From: Methylobacter sp.
GTDB taxonomy: Bacteria; Pseudomonadota; Gammaproteobacteria; Methylococcales; Methylomonadaceae
Reading direction: 5' to 3'
Assembly (NCBI GenBank): GCA_028714995.1
Contig: JAQTLI010000012.1
Location: 1 to 17,026 of the forward strand
DNA length: 17,026 bases
How positions within the stretch are numbered: the stretch's first letter is position 1; every line of letters begins with the position of its first letter. Below are positions 1 to 7,751 of the stretch, one piece after another. Below the pieces are notes generated by a model. The model worked only from the letters and a program-made list of their open reading frames with translations, was not told the DNA's origin and searched no databases. A program made the translations under genes and the position numbers.

Positions 1-1361
1 ATAATTAAATTAACGGCAGATACTATGTTGAAGGGCTCAATGCCCATCTGCATCAACCGGTTTAGTGTTTGAGGTGCATCATTGGTATGTAATGTTGATA
101 ATACCAAGTGACCGGTTTGTGCCGCTTTAACGGCAATCTCTGCAGTTTCTAAATCCCGAATTTCACCCACCATGATAATGTCGGGATCCTGGCGCAGGAA
201 AGCACGCAATGCAGATGCGAAGGTTAAACCGGCCTTAGGGTTCATGTTGACCTGGTTTATCCCTTCCACTGTGATTTCGACAGGATCTTCGGCTGTGGAA
301 ATGTTGCGTTCAATACTGTTGAGTATGTTTAAACCGGTGTATAGCGTAACGGTTTTACCGCTACCTGTTGGGCCTGTAACCAGAACCATGCCGTAAGGCT
401 TGTTAATGGCCTCAAGAAAAAGTTTTTCTTGCTCAGGTTCAAAACCCAGTTTTTCAATACCAAGTTGGGCGTTGGTGGGATCTAAAATACGCAGAACGAC
501 TTTTTCGCCAAAAAGTGTTGGGCAGGTATTCACACGGAAATCAATAGCGCGGTGTTTGGATAAAGTCATTTTAATGCGACCATCCTGTGGAACCCGGCGT
601 TCAGCAATATCCATCTTGGACATTACTTTGATTCTGGATATGATTCTGTTGGCTATGTTGGCTGGTGGGCTGGCGACTTGGTGGAGTATGCCGTCCGCTC
701 TGTATCGGATGCGAAAGTTTTTTTCATAAGGCTCCATGTGTATATCGGACACCCCCTGTTTAATGGCATCCAACAGGACTTTGTTTACAAAACGAACAAT
801 GGGCGCATCGTCAATATCTGAATTGATGTCGGCTTTAGTCGACTCTTCATCTCCGCCGGTGATGTCCAGATTATCCAGATCCGCATCTAGAAGATCTGTC
901 ATTGATGTATCGGCGGCCTCTAAGGATGTTTCAATGGCTTTGACGAGTTTGTCTTCTTCAACCAGGACGGTTTCTGGTTTAAGCCGGCTGTGAAACTTGA
1001 TGTCATCCAGTGCATGAAAGTTGGTCGGATCAGATATGGCTACAAACAGTGTTTTGCCACGGGTAAAAAGGGGAAGGGCATGGTGTTTGCGGATAAGCTT
1101 TTCGCTGACCAGATTAATAGGGAGAGTCCGGCAGTCAATAGCATTCAGATCAAAAAAAGGGACGCCAAATTCAACTGAAACTCTTGATGCGATAGCCTTG
1201 CTGTCTATAAGTTTGTTGGTAACAAGATAAGTGATTAGGGGGATTTTATTTTTTTGTGCTTCCTGAACATGAATTTGTGCCTCGCTTTCAGTAAGCAAGC
1301 CGCTCTGAATTAAGCAATTTGTAAGACCATTAAATTGTATGTCTGTTGGTGCGGTAGCCAT
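1..1361 (-). CDS. pilB: Type IV pilus assembly ATPase PilB (GspE/PilB family), C-terminus cut by the window edge
   Basis: Cytoplasmic hexameric ATPase that powers pilin polymerisation at the inner membrane. The frame begins at ATG 1361-1359 and stays open for 453 codons to the left edge; the family is usually about 570 residues, so the last fifth is missing. An N-terminal regulatory domain covers roughly residues 1-150. The ATPase core follows, with Walker A GPTGSGKT at 330-337, an Asp-box region after it, and Walker B ending in GEIRD at 399-403, then a His-box region with STLHTND. The tetracysteine zinc motif, if present, would lie beyond the edge. The start is preceded by a good sigma70-type promoter but only a weak Shine-Dalgarno. 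pilC and pilD are the usual next genes and would lie to the left of the window. A GspE or MSHA-type ATPase is possible; PilB fits best by sequence. Confidence 0.87.
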   Translation of the reverse strand, partial: MATAPTDIQFNGLTNCLIQSGLLTESEAQIHVQEAQKNKIPLITYLVTNKLIDSKAIASRVSVEFGVPFFDLNAIDCRTLPINLVSEKLIRKHHALPLFTRGKTLFVAISDPTNFHALDDIKFHSRLKPETVLVEEDKLVKAIETSLEAADTSMTDLLDADLDNLDITGGDEESTKADINSDIDDAPIVRFVNKVLLDAIKQGVSDIHMEPYEKNFRIRYRADGILHQVASPPANIANRIISRIKVMSKMDIAERRVPQDGRIKMTLSKHRAIDFRVNTCPTLFGEKVVLRILDPTNAQLGIEKLGFEPEQEKLFLEAINKPYGMVLVTGPTGSGKTVTLYTGLNILNSIERNISTAEDPVEITVEGINQVNMNPKAGLTFASALRAFLRQDPDIIMVGEIRDLETAEIAVKAAQTGHLVLSTLHTNDAPQTLNRLMQMGIEPFNIVSAVNLI

Positions 1362-1391
1362 TTGATGATTGCTTTGTCAGTTGTTTAGACA

Positions 1392-1419
1392 AATATAGAT
1401 GAAAGAAGCGGTTTGTCCA
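1392..1419 (-). promoter_or_regulatory. Candidate sigma70 promoter of pilB
   Basis: Read on the minus strand, TGGACA (1419-1414, 5 of 6 matches to the -35 consensus) is followed after 16 bp by TATATT (1397-1392, 5 of 6 matches to the -10 consensus). The predicted start of transcription lies about 24 nt before the pilB ATG. This suggests pilB can be transcribed independently of valS, which lies upstream on the same strand. I looked for a sigma54 -24/-12 element and found none with correct spacing. Assigned by eye only. Confidence 0.5.
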
Positions 1420-1512
1420 AGCCTATGGCCTTAAATCGCAAAAAAATCAGAGACCCTTTAAGTGCAGAATAATAAAGCTGAAATAGAGATCATAAATGTT
1501 GCCAGCCAATTT

Positions 1513-1545
1513 TACAGCCACAGATTTCCAAAATCTGTGGCTGTA
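1513..1545. repeat. Perfect 15-bp inverted repeat between valS and pilB
   Basis: Two 15-base arms (1513-1527 and 1531-1545) are exact reverse complements around a 3-base loop, and would form a very stable hairpin on either strand. It sits 17 bases past the valS stop codon. No T-run follows on the minus strand (AAAATTGG follows instead), so it is not a textbook intrinsic terminator. It could stabilise the 3' end of the valS mRNA or be a dispersed palindromic element. Confidence 0.7.
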
Positions 1546-1562
1546 GTGTCGTTGCCTTGGCT

Positions 1563-4373
1563 TTATAAAGCCTGGATTTTAAGTTGCTGTTGTTCAAGAT
1601 TGTTAAGCATTGAGCGTAAATCAGCCAGTTTGGCCTTTTCTTTATCGATAACTTCTTGCGGGGCCTTATCAACAAATGTTGGGTTGCTTAATTTGCCTTC
1701 GACTCTGGGCAGGTCGTTTTTGATTTTTTGTATCTCTCTTTCCAGTCGTGCCAGTTCTGCTTCCTTGTCAATTAAGCCCGCCATCGGAATCAGGATTTTC
1801 ATGTCCCCAACCAAAGCAATCGCTGATTCCGGTGTGCTGTCAGCAGCGTTCATCCAGGTTATTGATTCCAAACGTCCCAGCTTTTGCAAATAAATCTGGT
1901 TGTTGGTCAAACTTTGTTGGTCAGCATCCGAGCCATTTTGCAGTAATACCGGCAGCGGCTTGCCTGGGGCAATATTCATTTCGCCACGAATGCGGCGTAC
2001 ACCCAGAATAAAGTTCATCACCCAGTTGGTTTCGGCAATGGCATTGCTGTCGATATGCGCTTCGTCGGCTACCGGATAAGGTTGCAGCATGATGGTGTCA
2101 GCCTCAATCCCTGCCAGCGGCGCGACGCGCTGCCAGATTTCTTCAGTGATAAATGGCATTAACGGATGCGCAAGACGTAAAATGGATTCCAGAACCGTCA
2201 ACAGGGTTTTGCGCGTGCCGCGTTGCAGTGCCGCATCATCCGATTGCAGGGATATTTTTGCCAGTTCCAGATACCAGTCGCAGTATTCATTCCAAGTGAA
2301 CTCATAAATGGCTTGAGCCGCTAGGTCAAAACGGTAGTTGTCGATGGCGTTGCTGGTCACCGCCGTTACCTGATGCAGTCGGGAGGTAATCCAGCGATCC
2401 ACCTGGCTGTATTCACAAGGTGCATCAGACAAACCGTTATCTTGCCCTTCAGTGTTCATCAGCACGTAACGCGCGGCGTTCCAGAGTTTGTTGCAGAAAT
2501 TGCGATAACCTTCGGTGCGGGCCAAGTCAAAGCGAATATCGCGGCCGGTAGACGCCAGGGTAGCAAAGGTAAAGCGTAACGCATCGGTACCGTATGACTG
2601 AATGCCATCCGGGAAATGCTTGCGTGTGTCCTGCTCGATTTTCTTTGCCAAATGCGGCTGCATCATGCCCGAGGTGCGCTTCGCTACCAAAGTATCCAGA
2701 TCTATGCCGTCGATAATATCAATTGGGTCGAGCACGTTGCCTTTGGACTTGGACATCTTTTGTCCTTCCGCATCGCGCACCAAGCCGTGGATGTAAACTT
2801 CCTTAAACGGCACCTCGCTCTGGAATTTCAGCCCCATCATAATCATCCGGGCAACCCAGAAGAAAATGATGTCAAAGCCGGTTACCAGTACGCTGGTCGG
2901 GTAATGTTTGGCCAATTCCGGGGTTTGTTCCGGCCAGCCCAGCGTGGAAAATGGCCACAAGGCCGAAGAAAACCAGGTATCCAGCACATCTTCATCCTGC
3001 TTGAGTGCATAGTCGGCGGAGAGGTTGTGCTTGGCGCGGATGTCCTGTTCGGAATTGCCGACGTAAACATTGCCCAGCTCGTCATACCAGGCCGGAATAC
3101 GGTGACCCCACCAGATTTGCCGCGAGATGCACCAGTCCTGAATATTGCGCATCCATTCAAAATAGGTGTTTTTCCAGTTATCGGGCACAAACTTAATGTC
3201 GCCGTTTTCAACGGCGGCAATTGCAGGTTCCGCCAGCGGCGCGACCTTGACATACCACTGGTCGGTCAACAGCGGTTCGATAACGCTGTTGGTGCGGTCG
3301 CCGCGCGGCACCATCAATTTGTGGTCGGCGATTTTTTCCAGCAAACCTTGCGCATCGAGATCGGCAACCATCTGTTTGCGCGCTTCAAAGCGGTCAAGGC
3401 CGCAGTATTTGGCTGGAATCAAACCGTCTTCGTCTTCATCATTGCTGCGTATCGTTGCATCAACGGTAAACAGGTTAATCAGGCCGCCATGCGGTAAATC
3501 CTGGATAACCGAAGTATGACGGTGGCGCGTCCAGACTTCGTAATCGTTAAAATCATGGGCGGGAGTGATCTTGACGCAGCCGGTGCCGAACTCAGGATCG
3601 ACATACTCGTCGGCAATAATCGGAATGCGGCGGCCGGTTAGCGGCAGTTCCACGAATTCGCCCAGCAGATGTTTGTAGCGCTCGTCGTTCGGATGTATCG
3701 CTATCGCCGCATCGCCGAGCATGGTTTCAGGGCGGGTGGTCGCAACGATCAAATGCCCCTGGCCGTTCGATAATGGATAACGCAGATGCCACATGGAGCC
3801 GTTTTCTTCCTCCGACAGCACTTCCAGATCGGAAACGGCGGTATGCAAAACCGGATCCCAGTTGACCAAACGCTTGCCGCGATAAATCAGGCCTTCTTCA
3901 TAAAGCCGGATAAACACTTCCTGAACCGCATCGGACATGCCCTTATCCATTGTGAAACGCTCCCTGTCCCAATCCAGCGAAGATCCCATGCGCCGCAGTT
4001 GGCGGGTAATAGTGCCGCCGGATTCTTCCTTCCATTCCCAGATTTTTTCGATGAATTTTTCACGGCCATAATCATGGCGGGTTTTGCCTTCCGCATTGCA
4101 CAAGCGCTCCACCACCATTTGCGTGGCAATACCCGCATGGTCGGTGCCCGGCTGCCACAAGGTGCTATAGCCTTTCATGCGGTGATAGCGGGTGAGGGCA
4201 TCCATGATGGTGTCCTGAAACGCATGGCCCATGTGCAAACTGCCGGTGACGTTGGGCGGCGGAATCATGATGCAATAGGATTCACCCTCTGGTTTGGCCG
4301 CAAAATAGCCTTTTTCTTCCCAAGTTTGATACCAGCGTTGTTCAATCGAATGAGGAGCGTATGTTTTTTCCAT
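1563..4373 (-). CDS. valS: Valyl-tRNA synthetase
   Basis: Class Ia aminoacyl-tRNA synthetase that charges tRNA-Val in the cytoplasm and edits misactivated threonine. At 936 residues it is close to full length for the family (951 in E. coli). The HIGH-type signature is HMGH at 47-50 after PPPNVTGSL. The CP1 editing domain carries TTRPET at 212-217 and GTGCVKITPAHDFND at 263-277. KMSKS is at 539-543. The anticodon-binding domain begins near residue 655, and the C-terminus (about 868-936) is the charged coiled coil typical of ValRS. It is the last gene of a pepA-holC-valS cluster, as in E. coli. The start at ATG 4373 has no clear Shine-Dalgarno but matches the family N-terminus. Relative to the enterobacterial and pseudomonad enzymes I remember, the editing domain seems to have an extra ~9-10 residues around 283-297. 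Confidence 0.98.
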   Translation of the reverse strand: MEKTYAPHSIEQRWYQTWEEKGYFAAKPEGESYCIMIPPPNVTGSLHMGHAFQDTIMDALTRYHRMKGYSTLWQPGTDHAGIATQMVVERLCNAEGKTRHDYGREKFIEKIWEWKEESGGTITRQLRRMGSSLDWDRERFTMDKGMSDAVQEVFIRLYEEGLIYRGKRLVNWDPVLHTAVSDLEVLSEEENGSMWHLRYPLSNGQGHLIVATTRPETMLGDAAIAIHPNDERYKHLLGEFVELPLTGRRIPIIADEYVDPEFGTGCVKITPAHDFNDYEVWTRHRHTSVIQDLPHGGLINLFTVDATIRSNDEDEDGLIPAKYCGLDRFEARKQMVADLDAQGLLEKIADHKLMVPRGDRTNSVIEPLLTDQWYVKVAPLAEPAIAAVENGDIKFVPDNWKNTYFEWMRNIQDWCISRQIWWGHRIPAWYDELGNVYVGNSEQDIRAKHNLSADYALKQDEDVLDTWFSSALWPFSTLGWPEQTPELAKHYPTSVLVTGFDIIFFWVARMIMMGLKFQSEVPFKEVYIHGLVRDAEGQKMSKSKGNVLDPIDIIDGIDLDTLVAKRTSGMMQPHLAKKIEQDTRKHFPDGIQSYGTDALRFTFATLASTGRDIRFDLARTEGYRNFCNKLWNAARYVLMNTEGQDNGLSDAPCEYSQVDRWITSRLHQVTAVTSNAIDNYRFDLAAQAIYEFTWNEYCDWYLELAKISLQSDDAALQRGTRKTLLTVLESILRLAHPLMPFITEEIWQRVAPLAGIEADTIMLQPYPVADEAHIDSNAIAETNWVMNFILGVRRIRGEMNIAPGKPLPVLLQNGSDADQQSLTNNQIYLQKLGRLESITWMNAADSTPESAIALVGDMKILIPMAGLIDKEAELARLEREIQKIKNDLPRVEGKLSNPTFVDKAPQEVIDKEKAKLADLRSMLNNLEQQQLKIQAL

Positions 4374-4417
4374 GGATGCGTTATTATTTTCGTGAAAAAT
4401 TATGTATTTTAACAGGA

Positions 4418-4555
4418 TTAAGGTCGGATTGTAGGTGCGAATAAATCCTGACGTTCCAGGCTTTCAGCTTCCGATAACTCGGGATCGGGTTTGGAATCGA
4501 CACGCGGAAAATCTGACTTTCCCTGTTTTGCAATAGAAAAGTAGTGCTTTAACTT
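4418..4555 (-). other. 45-codon protein-like frame without a normal start codon, between holC and valS
   Basis: Just after holC, in the -1 frame relative to it, a stop-to-stop frame of 45 codons runs from 4555 to the TAA at 4420-4418, 44 bp before valS. It reads like genuine protein rather than noise: FPRVDSKPDPELSEAESLER is followed by QDLFAPTIRP and stop, a polar, acidic, proline-bounded tail. No in-frame ATG, GTG or TTG exists; the only candidates are ATT (4534-4532) and an internal CTG. HolC already ends where its family ends, so this is not a missing part of HolC. It may be the C-terminal remnant of a small gene that lost its 5' part, a frame with a rare start codon, or chance. Some gammaproteobacteria carry a small hypothetical gene in this position, as I recall, which favours the first reading. 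Confidence 0.4.
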
Positions 4556-4989
4556 TTAAGTCTCATGTCATGTTGAACAAGCGTCATGCCTGACTGCTGA
4601 TACTGGCGATAACGGTTTCTGCCGGCTTCTTTGGTTGTTTCGCTATCATCCAGTATTTCAAGAATGCGCTCGGCCTGCTCGAAATATTGCGGGCAATGCG
4701 AAGACAGGTTAATTAGCGTTTTCTGCCAGTTTTCAGGTGCATTCAGCGAGCCAATCAGTATGACTTTTTCAAAATTGGGCAGTTCACCCGTATAAATCTG
4801 ATGCGGTATAAAGCTGCCTGCCCTGAAGGTCCAGAGCAGGTCGTCTATGATTTTGCTTTGTTCTTCATCATCGGTCAGCACGTAACAAAAATGACCGCTA
4901 CGGTAAGCTTTCTCGATGAGCTTGCAGGCAAATAGGTACCGCTCCTCTTGCGATTCTGACGGCAGTATATAAAAGCTGACTTTAGCCAC
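4549..4989 (-). CDS. holC: DNA polymerase III subunit chi
   Basis: Small clamp-loader accessory subunit that pairs with psi and binds the C-terminal tail of single-stranded DNA-binding protein, helping the replisome hold on to the lagging strand. It has 146 residues against 147 in E. coli. The N-terminal FYILP strand, the region LLWTFRAGSFIPHQ (51-64) and the C-terminal RNRYRQYQQSGM stretch match the family. The start is GTG (4989-4987) immediately after the pepA TAA (4992-4990), with no intervening base, so translation is probably coupled to pepA. Position between pepA and valS supports the identification. Confidence 0.93.
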   Translation of the reverse strand: MAKVSFYILPSESQEERYLFACKLIEKAYRSGHFCYVLTDDEEQSKIIDDLLWTFRAGSFIPHQIYTGELPNFEKVILIGSLNAPENWQKTLINLSSHCPQYFEQAERILEILDDSETTKEAGRNRYRQYQQSGMTLVQHDMRLKS

Positions 4990-6486
4990 TTATGCCTTCA
5001 GGATTTGAGCTCGGTCAATGAGATACTGGCTTAATAACGGCACAGGACGGCCGGTTGCGCCTTTGGTCTGTCCGGTGCGCCAGGCAGTGCCGGCAATGTC
5101 CAGATGCGCCCAACGGAATTTTTCGGCAAAACGTGCCAGAAAACAGGCGGCAGTGATGGTGCCTGCGTCTTTGCCTCCCACATTGGCCATGTCGGCGAAA
5201 TTGGATTTAAGCTGCTCCTGATAATCTTCCCATAGCGGCAAACGCCAGAGACTGTCGTTGGCTGTTTCGCTGGCCGAAGTCAGGTCATTGCACAAGGCGT
5301 CATCATTGCCAAGCAGTCCGCTGGCTACGCGACCTAAAGCCACCAGGCAGGCACCGGTCAGGGTGGCCAGGTCGATCACTACGTCGGGATTGAAGCGTTC
5401 GGCATAGGTTAAGGCGTCGCAAAGCAGCAGGCGGCCTTCGGCATCGGTGTTTAACACTTCAATGGTTTTGCCGGACATGCTGGTCAAAATATCGCCCGGT
5501 TTATTGGCGTCGCCGTCGGGCATATTTTCTGACGAAGGAATCAGGCCGATAATATTCAGCGGCAGCTGCATTTGAGCTACGGCGAGTAAGGTACCCAGAA
5601 CCGTTGCGCCGCCACACATGTCGTATTTCATTTCATCCATACCTGCGCCCGGTTTTAATGAAATGCCGCCCGCATCAAAGGTAAGGCCTTTTCCGATTAG
5701 AACGATGGGTTTGCTGTCTTTTGCTCCGCCCTGATAGTCCAGAGTGATCAGTTTGGCGGGTTGGCGGCTGCCTCGTGATACGGAAAGCAGGGCTCCCATG
5801 CCTAGCATTTCCATATCGGATTCTTCCAGTATGGAAACGGCCAAGCTGTCGTATTTATTACCCAGTTCAATTGCTTGCCCGGCAAGAAAGGTTGGTGTGC
5901 AGATATTGCCCGGCAAATCGCCAAGCAGTTTGGTAAGGTTCATGCCCTCGGCGATAGATTTTCCTTGTAATAATCCTGCTTGTGCAGTGGCAAGTTCATT
6001 TTCCGGGGCGAGAATTGAGATTCTTTCAAGCTTGCTTTCCGTTTCCTTATCCGATTTATGTGCCGTGAATTGATACACTGCGTCGTTAAAAACTTCAATG
6101 ATTTGTCGAGATTTCCATTGCCAGTCGCGGACGGTAACCTCGCACTCCGCCAGACTGCAGACGACGGATTTTATCTGCGGTTTTTTCAGGGTATTGATTG
6201 CGGCTAACAGTACTTTTCTGTAGTTTTTTCCGGATAAGGGCTCTTTTTTGCCCAGGCCGACCAGCAAAATGCGTTCAATTTGACTGTCAGGGATGGCGTT
6301 TATTAATACAGTTTCGCCATTTTTTCCGCTTATGTCACCACGGGTGACAATTTTATTTATAAGCCCCTGAGTGATGTTGTTGAGCGCGATGGCTGTAGGG
6401 CTGAGCTGCTGATCCTGGTAGACACCCACAATAATACAATCACATTGCAGTTTTTCTAATGGCGCGGTTTCTATAGAATAGTCCAT
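4990..6486 (-). CDS. pepA: Cytosol aminopeptidase PepA (leucyl aminopeptidase, M17 family)
   Basis: Two-metal hexameric aminopeptidase that removes N-terminal residues from peptides in the cytoplasm. In some bacteria it also binds DNA as an architectural factor in carAB control and plasmid-dimer resolution. It has 498 residues, the usual size. The N-terminal macro-like domain covers about 1-165. The catalytic domain has the metal and active-site residues in order: K266 and D271 (IGKGLTFDAGG), K278, D289 (KYDMCGG), and the signature NTDAEGRLL with D348, E350 and R352. It is the first gene of the pepA-holC-valS group and is divergent from lptF, the same arrangement as in E. coli. Start ATG 6486 matches the family N-terminus. 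Confidence 0.97.
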   Translation of the reverse strand: MDYSIETAPLEKLQCDCIIVGVYQDQQLSPTAIALNNITQGLINKIVTRGDISGKNGETVLINAIPDSQIERILLVGLGKKEPLSGKNYRKVLLAAINTLKKPQIKSVVCSLAECEVTVRDWQWKSRQIIEVFNDAVYQFTAHKSDKETESKLERISILAPENELATAQAGLLQGKSIAEGMNLTKLLGDLPGNICTPTFLAGQAIELGNKYDSLAVSILEESDMEMLGMGALLSVSRGSRQPAKLITLDYQGGAKDSKPIVLIGKGLTFDAGGISLKPGAGMDEMKYDMCGGATVLGTLLAVAQMQLPLNIIGLIPSSENMPDGDANKPGDILTSMSGKTIEVLNTDAEGRLLLCDALTYAERFNPDVVIDLATLTGACLVALGRVASGLLGNDDALCNDLTSASETANDSLWRLPLWEDYQEQLKSNFADMANVGGKDAGTITAACFLARFAEKFRWAHLDIAGTAWRTGQTKGATGRPVPLLSQYLIDRAQILKA

Positions 6487-6573
6487 AACTTAACTCGTTA
6501 ATTTGCTGAATAGGGTGTTATCTTGAGCGGACTCGGAATAAGTCAGCCACAAGATGAGCTGTTTTAACGGTAA

Positions 6574-6579
6574 ATTATA
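6574..6579 (-). promoter_or_regulatory. Candidate -10 element for the pepA operon
   Basis: A perfect TATAAT reads on the minus strand at 6579-6574 in the divergent pepA/lptF gap, about 88 bp before the pepA ATG. No good -35 hexamer lies 16-18 bp upstream (AATCAA or nearby), so support is limited to the -10 match and its position. Confidence 0.3.
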
Positions 6580-6659
6580 CAACACAAATATCGATTTTGA
6601 TTGGGGAGACAAGCTTGGAAGTAAATTGGCCAGAAGGCTATAAAGTGGGGCGACGTAAA

Positions 6660-7751
6660 ATGGTCACCGTCCTGGATAAAATGATTGCTCAGGATTTGTT
6701 GAAAACATTGTTGGCTGTTTTGACGGTGATCGTGGTTATCATTGTCAGTAGAAAGTTTATCCGGATTCTTGATAAGGCTATTGAAGGGCAGGTTTCAAAT
6801 GAAACCTTGCTGAGTATTCTGGGCTTGAAAACAATTGTAGCTGGCGTTACTTTTTTGCCTGCGGCCATATTTATGGCGGTATTGATGGTTTTAGGCAGGA
6901 TGTACAGAGATCAGGAGATGTCGGCTGTTTCATCGGCGGGAGGCGGCGCAGGAACAATTTATAGGGCCGTATTCCTGCTGGTTTTTCCATTAAGCGTGCT
7001 GGCCACTGGTTTGTCTATGTATACCGCGCCATGGGCGGAATCCAGAACAACACAGTTGATGCATCAGGACGAGGAATCTGCTGATCTTAGAGGTATCGGC
7101 GCAGGAAAGTTTAGTGAATATAGTCAGGGTGATCTGGTTTTTTATGTAGAAAAGATTGATGCCGATAAAAAAATGCATGAGGTCTTTGTGCAAACCAGAC
7201 AGCATGGAAATGTCGGGATTATTAATGCTGAAGCGGGCCGGGTGGAAAATTTGGCAGACGGTCGCTATATGATTTTGGAAAATGGCGAACGCATACAAGG
7301 ACAGCCTGGAACCCTAAATTATGTGATTGAGAAGTTTGTTGAATATGCAGTGAGAATGGATACAAAAGAAACGGCAGTTAATTTTGACCGGGAAGCAGTT
7401 GCCGTCGATGCTTTGTTGGGATCTAACCAGATAGTCGATGTTGCTGAATTGCAGCGTCGATTTTCTGTTCCTCTAGGCATTTTGTTACTCAGTTTTATTG
7501 CAGTGCCTTTGGCACAGCTTTCGCCACGTGGGGGTGTTTACGGCAATATGCTGGTAGGTTTTTTAATTTATTTTAGCTATGGAAATCTTATTCGTGTCAG
7601 CCAGAGTTGGGTTATGAATGAAACCATACCTTCATGGCTGGGGGTTTTTGGGGTGAATTTTCTATTGTTGTTAACAGGCGGGGTGTTATTGGCGCGATTG
7701 TATGGATGGCAATGGCTGATGATAAAAGTCAGGGAAAAGGTGGCAAGGTGA
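6660..7751 (+). CDS. lptF: LPS export ABC transporter permease LptF
   Basis: One of two inner-membrane permease subunits of the LptB2FGC complex that extracts lipopolysaccharide and passes it to the periplasmic bridge. From ATG 6660 it has 363 residues (366 in E. coli). Three N-terminal membrane segments lie at about 15-36, 52-80 and 99-120. A periplasmic jellyroll region follows to about 270, then three C-terminal membrane segments at about 276-296, 301-322 and 331-352. It overlaps lptG by 4 bp. The start is uncertain: a TTG at 6615 has a better Shine-Dalgarno (GGGGAG at 6603-6608, 6 nt away) and would add 15 residues, but ATG 6660 matches the family N-terminus and has a weaker GGGG upstream. 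Divergent from pepA, as in E. coli. Confidence 0.93.
   Translation: MVTVLDKMIAQDLLKTLLAVLTVIVVIIVSRKFIRILDKAIEGQVSNETLLSILGLKTIVAGVTFLPAAIFMAVLMVLGRMYRDQEMSAVSSAGGGAGTIYRAVFLLVFPLSVLATGLSMYTAPWAESRTTQLMHQDEESADLRGIGAGKFSEYSQGDLVFYVEKIDADKKMHEVFVQTRQHGNVGIINAEAGRVENLADGRYMILENGERIQGQPGTLNYVIEKFVEYAVRMDTKETAVNFDREAVAVDALLGSNQIVDVAELQRRFSVPLGILLLSFIAVPLAQLSPRGGVYGNMLVGFLIYFSYGNLIRVSQSWVMNETIPSWLGVFGVNFLLLLTGGVLLARLYGWQWLMIKVREKVAR

Noticed and set aside
1381..1440. Sigma54 (-24/-12) promoter for pilB
   Set aside because: A GG and a GC are present but separated by the wrong distance (7 bases instead of 10), while a good sigma70-type -35/-10 pair is in the same place.
2616..3497. Long open frame (293 codons) on the plus strand opposite valS
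   Set aside because: It lies wholly antisense to a clearly coding, full-length valS, and its translation shows no recognisable domain. It is a codon-bias shadow.
3786..4412. 208-codon open frame on the plus strand over the 5' end of valS
   Set aside because: Antisense to the HIGH-motif region of valS, with no ribosome site and no protein-like features.
4549..4560. Programmed -1 frameshift from the end of holC into the 45-codon frame
   Set aside because: The bases at the junction (A CTT AAA AGT TAA) do not form an X XXY YYZ slippery heptamer in the right frame, and HolC already ends at the family C-terminus.
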